From contig DCDC01000185.1 in assembly GCA_002316225.1 (NCBI GenBank), positions 1 to 20,347 of the forward strand: a DNA stretch of 20,347 nucleotides. The letters are read 5' to 3'. The notes under the pieces are model-generated. The model was not told the origin of the DNA. It saw only the letters and a list, made by a program, of their open reading frames with translations, and searched no databases. Of the stretch, positions 7,523 through 15,403 are shown piece by piece. Each line of letters begins with the position of its first letter. The first letter of the stretch is position 1. Source of the stretch: Firmicutes bacterium UBA1065 (lineage in GTDB: Bacteria > Bacillota > Clostridia > Tissierellales > Sedimentibacteraceae). The position numbers and the translations under genes were made by a program.

Positions 7523-9219
7523 TTAATGCTTACTCCGGTATAATAGTATTTTATTATTTCTTCACAGGTGTATCCTTCCTCGGCCATTTGCTTAGCCCCG
7601 TACTGGCTCATGCCTATTCCGTGTCCCCAGCCTCTTCCTTCAAAATTATACTGGTCGGAATTGGTATCAACCAAGGATACCCCCTTTGTGCTAATGAAGG
7701 CTACTTTCTCACGGTTTATTTTTTGGGTGCCCTGGTCGCTTATGATATACTTACCCGCAAGATTTCCTCTTTCATATTCTGTATCTCTTATGGTGTCTTT
7801 TGTTTCTTCATTTTCTTCTTCAGTTATAAGATCAAGGATGCCTCCCCTGGAAGGAACCACATCTTCCCTTTCTTTTTGATTATCATTTAAGGGATAGTAT
7901 TCGGTTATGTAATAAAAGATATTTCCGTTTTCTACGGTAAACCAGGAACTTTTAAGCCCCAAGAGAAGTCTTGCATATTCCTTCTTATAGGAAATTTCCC
8001 CCGCATCGGTCAAAAATATACATTCGATGACCCTGTTGTTTTCGGAAACCTTCTTTATAACAATTCCATACAAATCATTCACATCGTGATCATCCAGGTT
8101 TAACTGTCTTATTATGTCTTCCTTGTAATAGGTAACCTGCCAGGTGGTGTGGGGAGACCCTGACCTGTTGGAGAATTCATCATCAACCCCTCTTAGGTAA
8201 GGCACAGCCTCATACCAGACATTTTCCGAGTTTTCTGTGGAACCTCCGCTGGTTGAATGGTAAAAAGCCTGGATCAGTTCACCGTCATAATAGATCATTT
8301 GGCCCCTTGTTTCATCCACAGCCCTGTTGGTGGAGGGCTTTTCGTAATCATAACCCATATAAACCTGGCTGTTTTGGTTGTCTTCCATGTCATAGATTTG
8401 TCCCGGTTTAATGTTGTAGGCGGCATAAGTTCTTGCAGCCAGGGCTTGGGCCTTAAGGGCTTCCATCCCCCAGGAAGAAGGGATTTCATTTGGCACAACT
8501 CCATACAGGTAGTTTTCAAGCTCAACATAATTTATGGTCAGGAGCTTGAAGTCATCTATAATATGGAGCCTTATTCTTCCCCTGTAAGTCCTGTTGTCCA
8601 CCTTAATCATTTCATAGTCTTCATCTTCATTGTAGGAAGAAAAATAAAGGGGTATGTCCTTCTCATACATGAAGACGGGCTTGTCTTTTTTGTTGTAGGC
8701 AATTATGTTTTCAAGGTTACCGTTAAAGGAATAGGCATCATAGCCGTCATCCTTTAATTCTTCAGCCAAATCCTCCGAGAAATTTTTATCTTTAAAGTTT
8801 CCGCCTGCTATTACAAATCCCTTTTTAACCAGGTAAGGATAGAAGAATTCGCTATATTTTTCTTCAAATTCTTCTGCCGCTGAATAAGCATCTTCATAGG
8901 AAGAGTAAATTTCATCCCATATGGAAACATGGTAAGGACCATATACTCCCCGGCTCTTATCCGATATATAATAATCCTTGGAATAATATGTATCAATTCT
9001 TAAGGTAAGCTTGTCATCAAGGCTGAAAAGCTCATCTTCATCGTCACATACAAAAATTCCGTCAAATCCTTGAAAGGATACCTGCTCATTGAAAAGTCTC
9101 GGGAATCTTAATCTAATCCTAACATAAATATCTTTTCCGGAGCCGGCGAAAACTGCCTGAACAGACAACAAAACAAACAAAACAACTAGGGTTAATACTT
9201 TAATCAAGTTCCTTTTCAT
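7519..9219 (-). CDS. Secreted SpoIID/LytB-domain protein
   Basis: A large exported protein of the SpoIID/LytB family; family members such as SpoIID are lytic transglycosylases acting on denuded glycan strands during engulfment. Numbering from the longer reading (ATG 9225), the signal peptide covers about 1-27 (ends AVFAGS) and a region of about 180 residues without a recognised catalytic motif follows. The SpoIID domain starts near 214, with VVPNEIPSSWG at 243-253 (E247 likely catalytic), AQALAARTYA at 259-268, HSTSGG at 323-328 and GRGWGHGIGMSQYGA at 530-544. An acidic insert lies at about 445-490. I chose ATG 9219 because AGAGG (9226-9230) directly abuts the ATG at 9225 but is 6 bases from the one at 9219. 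It overlaps ruvB. It is longer than classical SpoIID, so a vegetative wall role is equally possible. Confidence 0.88.
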   Translation of the reverse strand: MKRNLIKVLTLVVLFVLLSVQAVFAGSGKDIYVRIRLRFPRLFNEQVSFQGFDGIFVCDDEDELFSLDDKLTLRIDTYYSKDYYISDKSRGVYGPYHVSIWDEIYSSYEDAYSAAEEFEEKYSEFFYPYLVKKGFVIAGGNFKDKNFSEDLAEELKDDGYDAYSFNGNLENIIAYNKKDKPVFMYEKDIPLYFSSYNEDEDYEMIKVDNRTYRGRIRLHIIDDFKLLTINYVELENYLYGVVPNEIPSSWGMEALKAQALAARTYAAYNIKPGQIYDMEDNQNSQVYMGYDYEKPSTNRAVDETRGQMIYYDGELIQAFYHSTSGGSTENSENVWYEAVPYLRGVDDEFSNRSGSPHTTWQVTYYKEDIIRQLNLDDHDVNDLYGIVIKKVSENNRVIECIFLTDAGEISYKKEYARLLLGLKSSWFTVENGNIFYYITEYYPLNDNQKEREDVVPSRGGILDLITEEENEETKDTIRDTEYERGNLAGKYIISDQGTQKINREKVAFISTKGVSLVDTNSDQYNFEGRGWGHGIGMSQYGAKQMAEEGYTCEEIIKYYYTGVSIK

Positions 9220-10255
9220 AATCATCCTCTAAGATATTAATCTGGTATTCTTTGGTTTTTGTTTTTTTAACATGCCTGTAACCTGCTTCTGTCACAACCC
9301 TTCCTCTTGGTGTCCGGCTTAAGTATCCGATCTGAAGGAGATAGGGCTCATAGACATCTTCTATTGTTCCCTTTTCCTCTCCTATGGAGGCTGCCAGGGT
9401 ATCGATCCCCACGGGACCTCCCTTGTAAAAATCAATGATGGTGTTTAAAATCCGCCTGTCTAATTTATCCAGGCCTATTTCGTCTATTTCAAGCATCCTC
9501 AAAGCCTTGTCCGCAGTTTCCGGATCTATTATTCCCTTGCCTTTAACTATGGCATAATCCCTTACCCTTTTTAAAAGCCTGTTGGCGATACGGGGAGTTC
9601 CCCTTGAGCGTTTGGCAATTTCCTCGGCTCCCCTATCTTCGATTTCAATATTTATAATATTAGCGGACCTGAGAACTATTTCCTTTAAATCTTCCGGTTC
9701 ATAGAAATCCAGATTGCACATGACCCCGAACCTGTCTCTTAAGGGAGATGCCAGCATACCTGACCGGGTGGTTGCCCCTATAAGGGTAAATTTGGGTAAA
9801 TCAAGCCTGATGGACCTTGCCGATGGGCCCTTCCCTATTATAATGTCAAGGGCAAAGTCTTCCAGGGCAGGATACATGATTTCTTCCACAGTTTTATTGA
9901 GCCTGTGAATTTCATCAATGAACAAGACGTCATTTTCGTTCAGGTTTGTGAGTATTGCCGCCAAATCACCGGCTCTCTCAATTGCCGGTCCCGAAGTTAC
10001 CCTGATGTTAACCCCCAACTCATTGGATATGATATTGGCCAGGGTGGTTTTGCCAAGACCCGGAGGTCCCGACAGGAGCACGTGGTCAAGGGGTTGATTT
10101 CTTATTTTTGCAGATTCTATAAATATGTTCAAAACTTCTTTTACCTTCTTCTGCCCTATGAACTGATGAAGTTTCTGAGGTCTTAAGCTTAGTTCCAGTT
10201 CTTCTTCTTCGGTAAGGAAGCTACCAGTAATTATTTCATTTTCTCTTTCAAACAT
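9200..10255 (-). CDS. ruvB: Holliday junction branch migration ATPase RuvB
   Basis: A 351-residue AAA+ motor that, with RuvA, drives branch migration of Holliday junctions. Walker A GPPGLGKTT is at 63-71, Walker B LFIDEIHRL at 111-119, sensor 1 GATTR at 160-164 and the arginine-finger region SPLRDRFG at 170-177. The C-terminal winged helix contains YLLQIGYLSRTPRGR. It has normal length. The start follows the ruvA stop after a single base, and the 3' end overlaps the next gene, so the cluster is tightly coupled. Confidence 0.98.
   Translation of the reverse strand: MFERENEIITGSFLTEEEELELSLRPQKLHQFIGQKKVKEVLNIFIESAKIRNQPLDHVLLSGPPGLGKTTLANIISNELGVNIRVTSGPAIERAGDLAAILTNLNENDVLFIDEIHRLNKTVEEIMYPALEDFALDIIIGKGPSARSIRLDLPKFTLIGATTRSGMLASPLRDRFGVMCNLDFYEPEDLKEIVLRSANIINIEIEDRGAEEIAKRSRGTPRIANRLLKRVRDYAIVKGKGIIDPETADKALRMLEIDEIGLDKLDRRILNTIIDFYKGGPVGIDTLAASIGEEKGTIEDVYEPYLLQIGYLSRTPRGRVVTEAGYRHVKKTKTKEYQINILEDDYEKELD
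9226..9230 (-). promoter_or_regulatory. Ribosome binding site deciding the SpoIID-like start
   Basis: AGAGG on the minus strand touches the ATG at 9225 with no spacer, but stands six bases before the second in-frame ATG at 9219, which is therefore the better start. The site lies inside the 3' end of ruvB. Confidence 0.6.
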
Positions 10256-10256
10256 T

Positions 10257-10841
10257 TTATCCCTGCCTGTTCATTTTTTTAAGCGCTTCTTTTATTATCT
10301 CGTTTTCGGATTTTCCTGCCATGTCAATATTCCCTAAGGTTCTTTTGACCTCTGCATAACCAAAACCCAGGGCCGTTAAGGCTTCAACCAGATCGGACAT
10401 TTCATTTCCCATTGGAGCCTCGCTTCCTCCAAGTTCTTCGATTGTACCCACCTTATCTTTAAGCTCCAAAATAATCTTGCCGGCTGTCTTTTTTCCTATG
10501 CCCGGAACCTTTGACAGCCTTCCGGCATCTTCATTTAAAATTATTTCCTTTACTGTGTCTGCCTTGTAGGTTGACAGTACCGAAAGCCCTGCCTTAGGTC
10601 CCACCCCGTTTACATTTATAAGTTTTTTAAACAGGTCTATTTCATCATTGGTTAAAAACCCGTATAAACCAAGAATATCTTCCCTTATGTGCATGTAGGT
10701 AAGTATAGTTACCCTATCCTTTTCACTGACCCTTTCCAGGGTGGAAAAAGATGTATTTATGTAATAGCCAATATTATTGTTTTCCAAAATCAGGTAGTCG
10801 ATGCCTTTTTTGACTACTTCTCCTCTTATGTAGCTGATCAT
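10257..10841 (-). CDS. ruvA: Holliday junction DNA-binding protein RuvA
   Basis: A 194-residue protein that binds Holliday junctions as a tetramer and loads RuvB. It begins MISYIRGEVV, the usual OB-fold start of the family. Two helix-hairpin-helix motifs follow, VNGVGPKAGL at 77-86 and VPGIGKKTAGKI at 112-123, and the C-terminal domain III from about 148 contacts RuvB. The reading frame extends to a TTG at 10853, but ATG 10841 is preferred because GAGGGA (10846-10851) lies four bases before it and the family starts here. The gene begins 8 bases after the ruvC stop. Confidence 0.96.
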   Translation of the reverse strand: MISYIRGEVVKKGIDYLILENNNIGYYINTSFSTLERVSEKDRVTILTYMHIREDILGLYGFLTNDEIDLFKKLINVNGVGPKAGLSVLSTYKADTVKEIILNEDAGRLSKVPGIGKKTAGKIILELKDKVGTIEELGGSEAPMGNEMSDLVEALTALGFGYAEVKRTLGNIDMAGKSENEIIKEALKKMNRQG

Positions 10842-10845
10842 ATCT

Positions 10846-10851
10846 TCCCTC
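10846..10851 (-). promoter_or_regulatory. Ribosome binding site deciding the ruvA start
   Basis: GAGGGA on the minus strand overlaps the ruvC stop codon and stands four bases before ATG 10841. This favours that ATG over the upstream in-frame TTG at 10853. Confidence 0.65.
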
Positions 10852-11350
10852 AATATTTTGTAATTTTAAATCTTTCTGCAAATTTAAGCGAATGGGCATG
10901 GCAGATTGCCGCAGCCAAACCGTCGGCCGCATCATCAGGCTTTGGAATTTCTTTCAACTTAAGTATTACCCTGACCATTTCCTGGACCTGCCTTTTTTCA
11001 GCCCTTCCGTACCCTACTATGCCCTGCTTTATTTGAAGGGGGGTATACTCATAGAGGGGAACATTTTTGTTCTCCGCAGCCAAAATATGAACTCCCCTGG
11101 CCTGGGCTATAGCCATGGCCGTTTTTGTGTTCTTATTGTAGAAGAGTTCCTCGATAGCAATTGCTTCAGGCTTGTACATATCTATGATGGAGGTATAGGA
11201 ATCATAAATATGTTTAAGTCTCTTTGGGAAAGCTTCGCAGCTATCGGTTAAAACAGCCCCGTATTCAATTGCTTCAAATTTGTTGCCTGAATATTTAATT
11301 ATACCGTAACCTGATATTGCCAGGCCCGGATCAATGCCAAGTATTAACAT
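10850..11350 (-). CDS. ruvC: Holliday junction resolvase RuvC
   Basis: A 166-residue RNase H-fold endonuclease that cuts Holliday junctions symmetrically. The metal-binding acidic residues are D7 (LGIDPG), E67 (IAIEELF), D140 and D143 (DDAADGLA). Basic residues K108 and K119 match conserved lysines of the family. First gene of the operon; ATG 11350 has AAAGGA upstream. Having ruvC, ruvA and ruvB together gives the whole RuvABC system in one transcript. Confidence 0.97.
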   Translation of the reverse strand: MLILGIDPGLAISGYGIIKYSGNKFEAIEYGAVLTDSCEAFPKRLKHIYDSYTSIIDMYKPEAIAIEELFYNKNTKTAMAIAQARGVHILAAENKNVPLYEYTPLQIKQGIVGYGRAEKRQVQEMVRVILKLKEIPKPDDAADGLAAAICHAHSLKFAERFKITKY

Positions 11351-11377
11351 ATGTAATCCTTTCGCTTATTATATAGA

Positions 11378-11386
11378 ATTATAGCA
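11378..11386 (-). promoter_or_regulatory. Extended -10 promoter of the ruvC operon
   Basis: The minus strand reads TGCTATAAT, a perfect extended -10 element with TATAAT at 11378-11383. The -35 position 17 bases upstream reads TTTATA (4 of 6). The element is 28 bases before the ruvC start codon. Confidence 0.65.
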
Positions 11387-11449
11387 TACATTTGTTCTTA
11401 TATAAAGAAGATTATTAACTAAATATTTGTTTTCCCTTGTTTTAAGATA

Positions 11450-11458
11450 TGGTATAAT
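11450..11458 (+). promoter_or_regulatory. Extended -10 promoter of the rodA-like gene
   Basis: The plus strand reads TGGTATAAT, a perfect extended -10 element, 34 bases before the start codon of the RodA-like gene. No good -35 hexamer is seen, which is common for extended -10 promoters. Confidence 0.65.
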
Positions 11459-11492
11459 AGAAATGGTTTATTCTTAGAAAATTGGAGTTAAC

Positions 11493-12644
11493 ATGTTTAA
11501 AAAAGAAAGCAAGCTTAAAAGATTTGACTTTGTATTGATGATTACCACAATTTTATTGAGCATATACGGCTTTATAATGATAAACAGTGCCACCATGAGC
11601 AAGGCAGCAGGAAGCGAGCCCTTTTTAAAAACACAGATTATTGCTTTCGCCCTGGGCATGGGTGCCTTGTTTGTCTTGGTCTTGATTGATTATGATATAT
11701 ACGGAAATTTTTACATACCCATATATGTCCTTACCAACCTGCTTCTTCTCTACACCCTGATTAATCCGGTGGAAGCTTCCGAGTGGGGGGACGTCCGCTC
11801 CTGGATCGCTATCGGCCCTGTATCATTCCAACCGTCCGAAGTAGCAAAATTCGGCGTAATAATTTCCCTGGCCAAATTTATCGATATCAACAAAGATGAT
11901 ATGAACCAACCCCTAATCTTGTTGAAAATCCTCTTATTTGCCTCTTTGCCCGTAGGCCTTATAATGCTTCAGCCTGACCTGGGAACAGCCTTGGTCTTTG
12001 TATTTTTCATAGCTCTCATGATATATATAGCCGGCCTTGACAGAAAATACGTCTTAGCTGTCCTGGTAATCGGTCTGATACTGATAATTGCAGGAATCAC
12101 CGTATTTTTTCAGATTATGGAAGACTACACCTTAGGAGAGGACTATCGCTTTGACAGGATTGTGACCTTCTTTTATCCTGAATTAGACCCTGATGATACG
12201 GGATACCAGGTAATACAATCGAAAACTGCCATAGGATCCGGCATGATATACGGAAGAGGCTTGTACAAGGGGGTCCAGAACCAGTTGGGTTATCTTCCCA
12301 CAAAGGAAACAGACTTCATTTTTGCCGTTATAGGTGAAGAACTGGGTCTCGTGGGAGGCTTGATCCTTTTGTTCCTATACGCTGTCTTGTTATACAGGCT
12401 GATAAGAATAGCAAAAAATGCCGCCAACATGTTTGGCTCCTTAATAGTAACAGGCATTACCGCCATGCTCTTATTCCATATCTTTGAAAATATAGGTATG
12501 ACCATGGGCCTGATGCCTGTCACGGGTATTCCCCTTCCCTTCATAAGCTATGGAGGAACCTTTATGCTTGTCAACATGATATCCATAGGCCTCTGCCTGT
12601 CCGTAGGAATGAAGAGGGGAAAAATTGATTTAAATGACTTTTAA
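11493..12644 (+). CDS. rodA: RodA/FtsW-type SEDS peptidoglycan glycosyltransferase, probably RodA
   Basis: A 383-residue multi-pass membrane protein of the SEDS family, which polymerises lipid II into glycan strands together with a class B penicillin-binding protein. Conserved segments are RSWIAIGPVSFQPSEVAK at 102-119, QPDLGTALV at 160-168, LGYLPTKETDFIFAVIGEE at 265-283 (D274 is likely important for catalysis) and PVTGIPLPFISYGG at 342-355. The VQNQLGYLP stretch and TGIPLPF favour RodA (elongation) over FtsW (division), but the distinction is by eye. It is transcribed alone, divergent from ruvC. GGAG at 11484-11487 is the ribosome binding site. No PBP or mreBCD gene is adjacent. Confidence 0.88.
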   Translation: MFKKESKLKRFDFVLMITTILLSIYGFIMINSATMSKAAGSEPFLKTQIIAFALGMGALFVLVLIDYDIYGNFYIPIYVLTNLLLLYTLINPVEASEWGDVRSWIAIGPVSFQPSEVAKFGVIISLAKFIDINKDDMNQPLILLKILLFASLPVGLIMLQPDLGTALVFVFFIALMIYIAGLDRKYVLAVLVIGLILIIAGITVFFQIMEDYTLGEDYRFDRIVTFFYPELDPDDTGYQVIQSKTAIGSGMIYGRGLYKGVQNQLGYLPTKETDFIFAVIGEELGLVGGLILLFLYAVLLYRLIRIAKNAANMFGSLIVTGITAMLLFHIFENIGMTMGLMPVTGIPLPFISYGGTFMLVNMISIGLCLSVGMKRGKIDLNDF

Positions 12645-12651
12645 GGTCCTG

Positions 12652-14307
12652 TCAGTATTCGAAGCTGCTTCCTCCTATAAATTCTCTGAGAATTGAAGTC
12701 TTAGGTATTTCGCTTTCATCTTCAATGGGAAGGAAGTAGCTTAAAAATTTTAAAAGCCTTTGCCTTTCGGGATAATAAATGCTGTCTTCATCAATTTCCT
12801 TAATAATGGGCTCTGCATACTTCTTAAGTACCCCTAATTCATAAACCAGGGCAGAATTAAAAATGGCATCTGCGTTTTCCTGGTAAGGGAAGATGTACCT
12901 TTCAGCCCCTTTGACCACGTTATCCCACAGTTCCATTGTCTTTGTTGCATTGTTTCCCCTATGGGTATAGTCTCTCACCAGCCGCCTCAAAAGCCTCAAA
13001 TCGGATGTGGCTATCCGGTTGTGCCTGTCAATGTTAAGCTGGGTCAAGGCACTGATATATATTTTAAACTTGTTGGCCTGGGGTATATTCTTTGTAAGCT
13101 CCTCATTAAGGCCGTGAATTCCCTCGATTACAATAATGTGTTCATCCGTCAGCCTTACCGGTTCCCTGGTGTATTCCCTGATGCCTTTCTTGAAATTAAA
13201 CACCGGTATCTGAACTTCTCTCCCGGCTATCAAATCAAGGAGGTGCTCGTTGAAAAGCTCCAAGTCCAATGCCTTAATAGATTCAAAATCCGGGTCCCCC
13301 TTCTCGTCTCTTGGAGTCAAGTGCCTGTCAAAAAAATAATCATCAAGGGAAATTGCATGGGTTTTTTTGCCGTTTACCCTCAGCTGTATGGATAACCTCT
13401 GGGCAAAGGTTGTTTTCCCTGAAGAGGAAGGACCTGCTATAAGGACTATTTTTATGTTTTTATCCTTGGTTATTTCATCGGCAATATAAGCTATCTTTTT
13501 TTCGTGAAGGGCTTCATTTATCCTGATCATATCGCTGATTGATTTATCTTCAATCTTTTTGTTAAGGGCCCCCACATGGGCCACATCCATAATTTCTCCC
13601 CATTCCTCTGCTTCCATGAATACCTTGGAGAGCTTCTTCTGCTCTATGTATTCCGGTAGTTCAAAATTACTTTCCCGGGTGGGATAGTTTAATATGATGC
13701 CGGGATAAAACAATCTTAAATCAAATTTATCTATGAATCCCGTATTTGGGGCCAGATATCCGTAAAAGGTGTCGTAATATCCGTCCAATTCATAGACCCT
13801 TATGTAATCCTTGGTCCAGTATCTCAGTATTTCAAGCTTATCCGTCATACCCTGAGCCGAAAATATTTCCTTTGCTTTTTCAATACTCAAAAAATTTGTA
13901 TTAATGGGTTTTTTTGCATCAATGATTTCCCTCATTCTTTCTTTTATTGCATCTATGTGTTTTTTAGCAGCCAAATGCTTGTACTCAAACTCCGTATACA
14001 GTCCCTTGTTCAGTGAATAATTAATGGTAACGTCCATATCATTAAAAATATCCTTACATGCTTTAACGTATATAAAGGACAAGGTGCGGACATAGATCCT
14101 GTGCCCGTCGGGATTGGTGATATCAATGAATTCTACCGTGTCACCATCTTTGAAATCCCTGCTGCAAAGCCCCTTCAACTTATTGTTTACCATGGCACCC
14201 AAATACTTGAAATAATCATTTTTATGAATTCTCATAAGTATCTGGTATAAGGTTTCATTTTCTTGTACTTCAATTGCTTGACCGCCGGCTTTTAATCTTA
14301 TTTTCAT
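12652..14307 (-). CDS. TGS-domain nucleoside kinase (uridine kinase/phosphoribulokinase family)
   Basis: A 551-residue protein with an N-terminal TGS-like domain (about 1-63), a middle region resembling the second domain of threonyl-tRNA synthetase (about 64-220), and a C-terminal P-loop kinase. The kinase carries Walker A GPSSSGKT at 292-299, LDDYFFDR at 321-328 and VIEGIHGL at 393-400, typical of uridine kinase and phosphoribulokinase relatives. Proteins of this build are common in Clostridia and are annotated as nucleoside kinases; the physiological substrate is not evident from sequence. The synthetase catalytic core is absent, so it is not an aminoacyl-tRNA synthetase. Its start overlaps the upstream pseudouridine synthase stop by four bases (ATGA). 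It converges on rodA with a 7-base gap. Confidence 0.87.
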   Translation of the reverse strand: MKIRLKAGGQAIEVQENETLYQILMRIHKNDYFKYLGAMVNNKLKGLCSRDFKDGDTVEFIDITNPDGHRIYVRTLSFIYVKACKDIFNDMDVTINYSLNKGLYTEFEYKHLAAKKHIDAIKERMREIIDAKKPINTNFLSIEKAKEIFSAQGMTDKLEILRYWTKDYIRVYELDGYYDTFYGYLAPNTGFIDKFDLRLFYPGIILNYPTRESNFELPEYIEQKKLSKVFMEAEEWGEIMDVAHVGALNKKIEDKSISDMIRINEALHEKKIAYIADEITKDKNIKIVLIAGPSSSGKTTFAQRLSIQLRVNGKKTHAISLDDYFFDRHLTPRDEKGDPDFESIKALDLELFNEHLLDLIAGREVQIPVFNFKKGIREYTREPVRLTDEHIIVIEGIHGLNEELTKNIPQANKFKIYISALTQLNIDRHNRIATSDLRLLRRLVRDYTHRGNNATKTMELWDNVVKGAERYIFPYQENADAIFNSALVYELGVLKKYAEPIIKEIDEDSIYYPERQRLLKFLSYFLPIEDESEIPKTSILREFIGGSSFEY

Positions 14308-15227
14308 TTTCCAACCTCCTGCAATATTTTTCTTTCACCTATATCCGATAAAATTTCCATTCCGTTCAAGTATTTTAAATCTCCTTCAAAACCATCAAAC
14401 ACCAGCTTATATGCATGGAGGACCTGGTATTTCTCATTGTCTCTTATTCCGTATTTTTTGTCACCTGCCAGGGGATGGCCGATTGAAGCCAAGTGAGCCC
14501 GGATCTGGTGGGCCCTCCCTGTTTCTATTTCCACTTCAAGCCAGGTATACCTTCCTTCCCTCTTAATGGGGCGGGCATATGTTATAACTGCTTTTGAGTT
14601 TTCCCTTTCCTCGTTGACAATCCTTACCATGTTCTTATCCTCATTCTTTATGAGGAAGTCCTTTAGCTCCAGGCTTTCTTTTATGTGGCCGTGAACCTTT
14701 GCCAGGTAAAATTTCTTGATTTTTCTCTCCCTTATAGCCTTATTGGCCTGTTTGAGTGCATCATAATTCTTGGCGGCTATTACAAGACCTGATGTGTTCT
14801 TGTCCAAGCGGTTGCACACGGCAGGCTTAAAGGTAAAGCTGATGTTTTCTTCTTTGGCATCCAAATATGCCTTAATCTGGTCAACTAAGTTTCTTCTTCC
14901 CGTCTGATCAGGTTGGGTACTTAAGCCTACCGGTTTATTCACAACCAAAATGTTGTCGTCCTCATATACGATGTCAAAATATATATTGGTATCTTTCAAG
15001 GTTTTTTTGTCCCTGAATTTTTCTATTGTCTCATCTGCCAAAAAAAGCTGGACCATATCATTTTCTTTCAATATGATATCAGGCTCTGCCTTGGACCCAT
15101 TTAATTTTATGTTCTTTTTTCTTAGCATTTTTTGAACAAATGAATGATTTGCCTTATTGAGATATTTTTTTAAGAAACGGTCTAACCTTTGACCTTCTTC
15201 ATTTTTTGTAATCCTTATTTCCCTCAT
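14304..15227 (-). CDS. RluA-family rRNA pseudouridine synthase
   Basis: A 307-residue enzyme that isomerises uridine to pseudouridine in RNA. An S4-type RNA-binding domain occupies about 12-65 (QRLDRFLKKYLN). The catalytic motif NRLDKNTSGLVI at 139-150 contains D142, in place of the commoner HRLDK form. RAHQIRAHLASIGHPLAGD at 238-256 is the second signature. The RluC/RluD group is likely, but the target site in rRNA cannot be assigned. First gene of a two-gene operon with the nucleoside kinase. AAGGA lies seven bases before ATG 15227. Confidence 0.93.
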   Translation of the reverse strand: MREIRITKNEEGQRLDRFLKKYLNKANHSFVQKMLRKKNIKLNGSKAEPDIILKENDMVQLFLADETIEKFRDKKTLKDTNIYFDIVYEDDNILVVNKPVGLSTQPDQTGRRNLVDQIKAYLDAKEENISFTFKPAVCNRLDKNTSGLVIAAKNYDALKQANKAIRERKIKKFYLAKVHGHIKESLELKDFLIKNEDKNMVRIVNEERENSKAVITYARPIKREGRYTWLEVEIETGRAHQIRAHLASIGHPLAGDKKYGIRDNEKYQVLHAYKLVFDGFEGDLKYLNGMEILSDIGERKILQEVGK

Positions 15228-15274
15228 GACCTGTCCTTATACCCCCTTTCGATTTTGGGGACATTTCTATATTT

Positions 15275-15280
15275 ATTATA
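15275..15280 (-). promoter_or_regulatory. -10 element of the pseudouridine synthase operon
   Basis: A perfect TATAAT lies on the minus strand 47 bases before the start codon. No convincing -35 was found at the proper distance, so the assignment rests on the -10 alone. Confidence 0.45.
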
Positions 15281-15345
15281 CCCGAATGCTTGATATAAGT
15301 ATATTGCAATTTGCATATTTTTCAATATTTTATTAAATGTGGATA

Positions 15346-15374
15346 TTGTAGAGACTTCATTTTTGTGCTACAAT
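15346..15374 (+). promoter_or_regulatory. Promoter of the MltG-like membrane protein gene
   Basis: TGCTACAAT at 15366-15374 is an extended -10 element with a 5 of 6 hexamer. TTGTAG at 15346-15351 stands 17 bases upstream as a weak -35. Confidence 0.55.
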
Positions 15375-15403
15375 AAGTAGAAGGAATAGGCTAGAGGTGA
15401 CAA

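Noticed and set aside
8257..8757. A 166-codon plus-strand frame antisense to the SpoIID-like gene
   Set aside because: It is a shadow frame of a well-supported gene; no promoter, ribosome binding site or family motif was seen.
12677..12691. Small palindrome AATTCTC-T-GAGAATT near the end of the kinase gene
   Set aside because: One-base loop, inside coding sequence and without a T tract, so not a terminator.
12652..14307. Annotation as threonyl-tRNA synthetase
   Set aside because: Only the N-terminal domains resemble it; the class II catalytic motifs are absent and a P-loop kinase replaces them.
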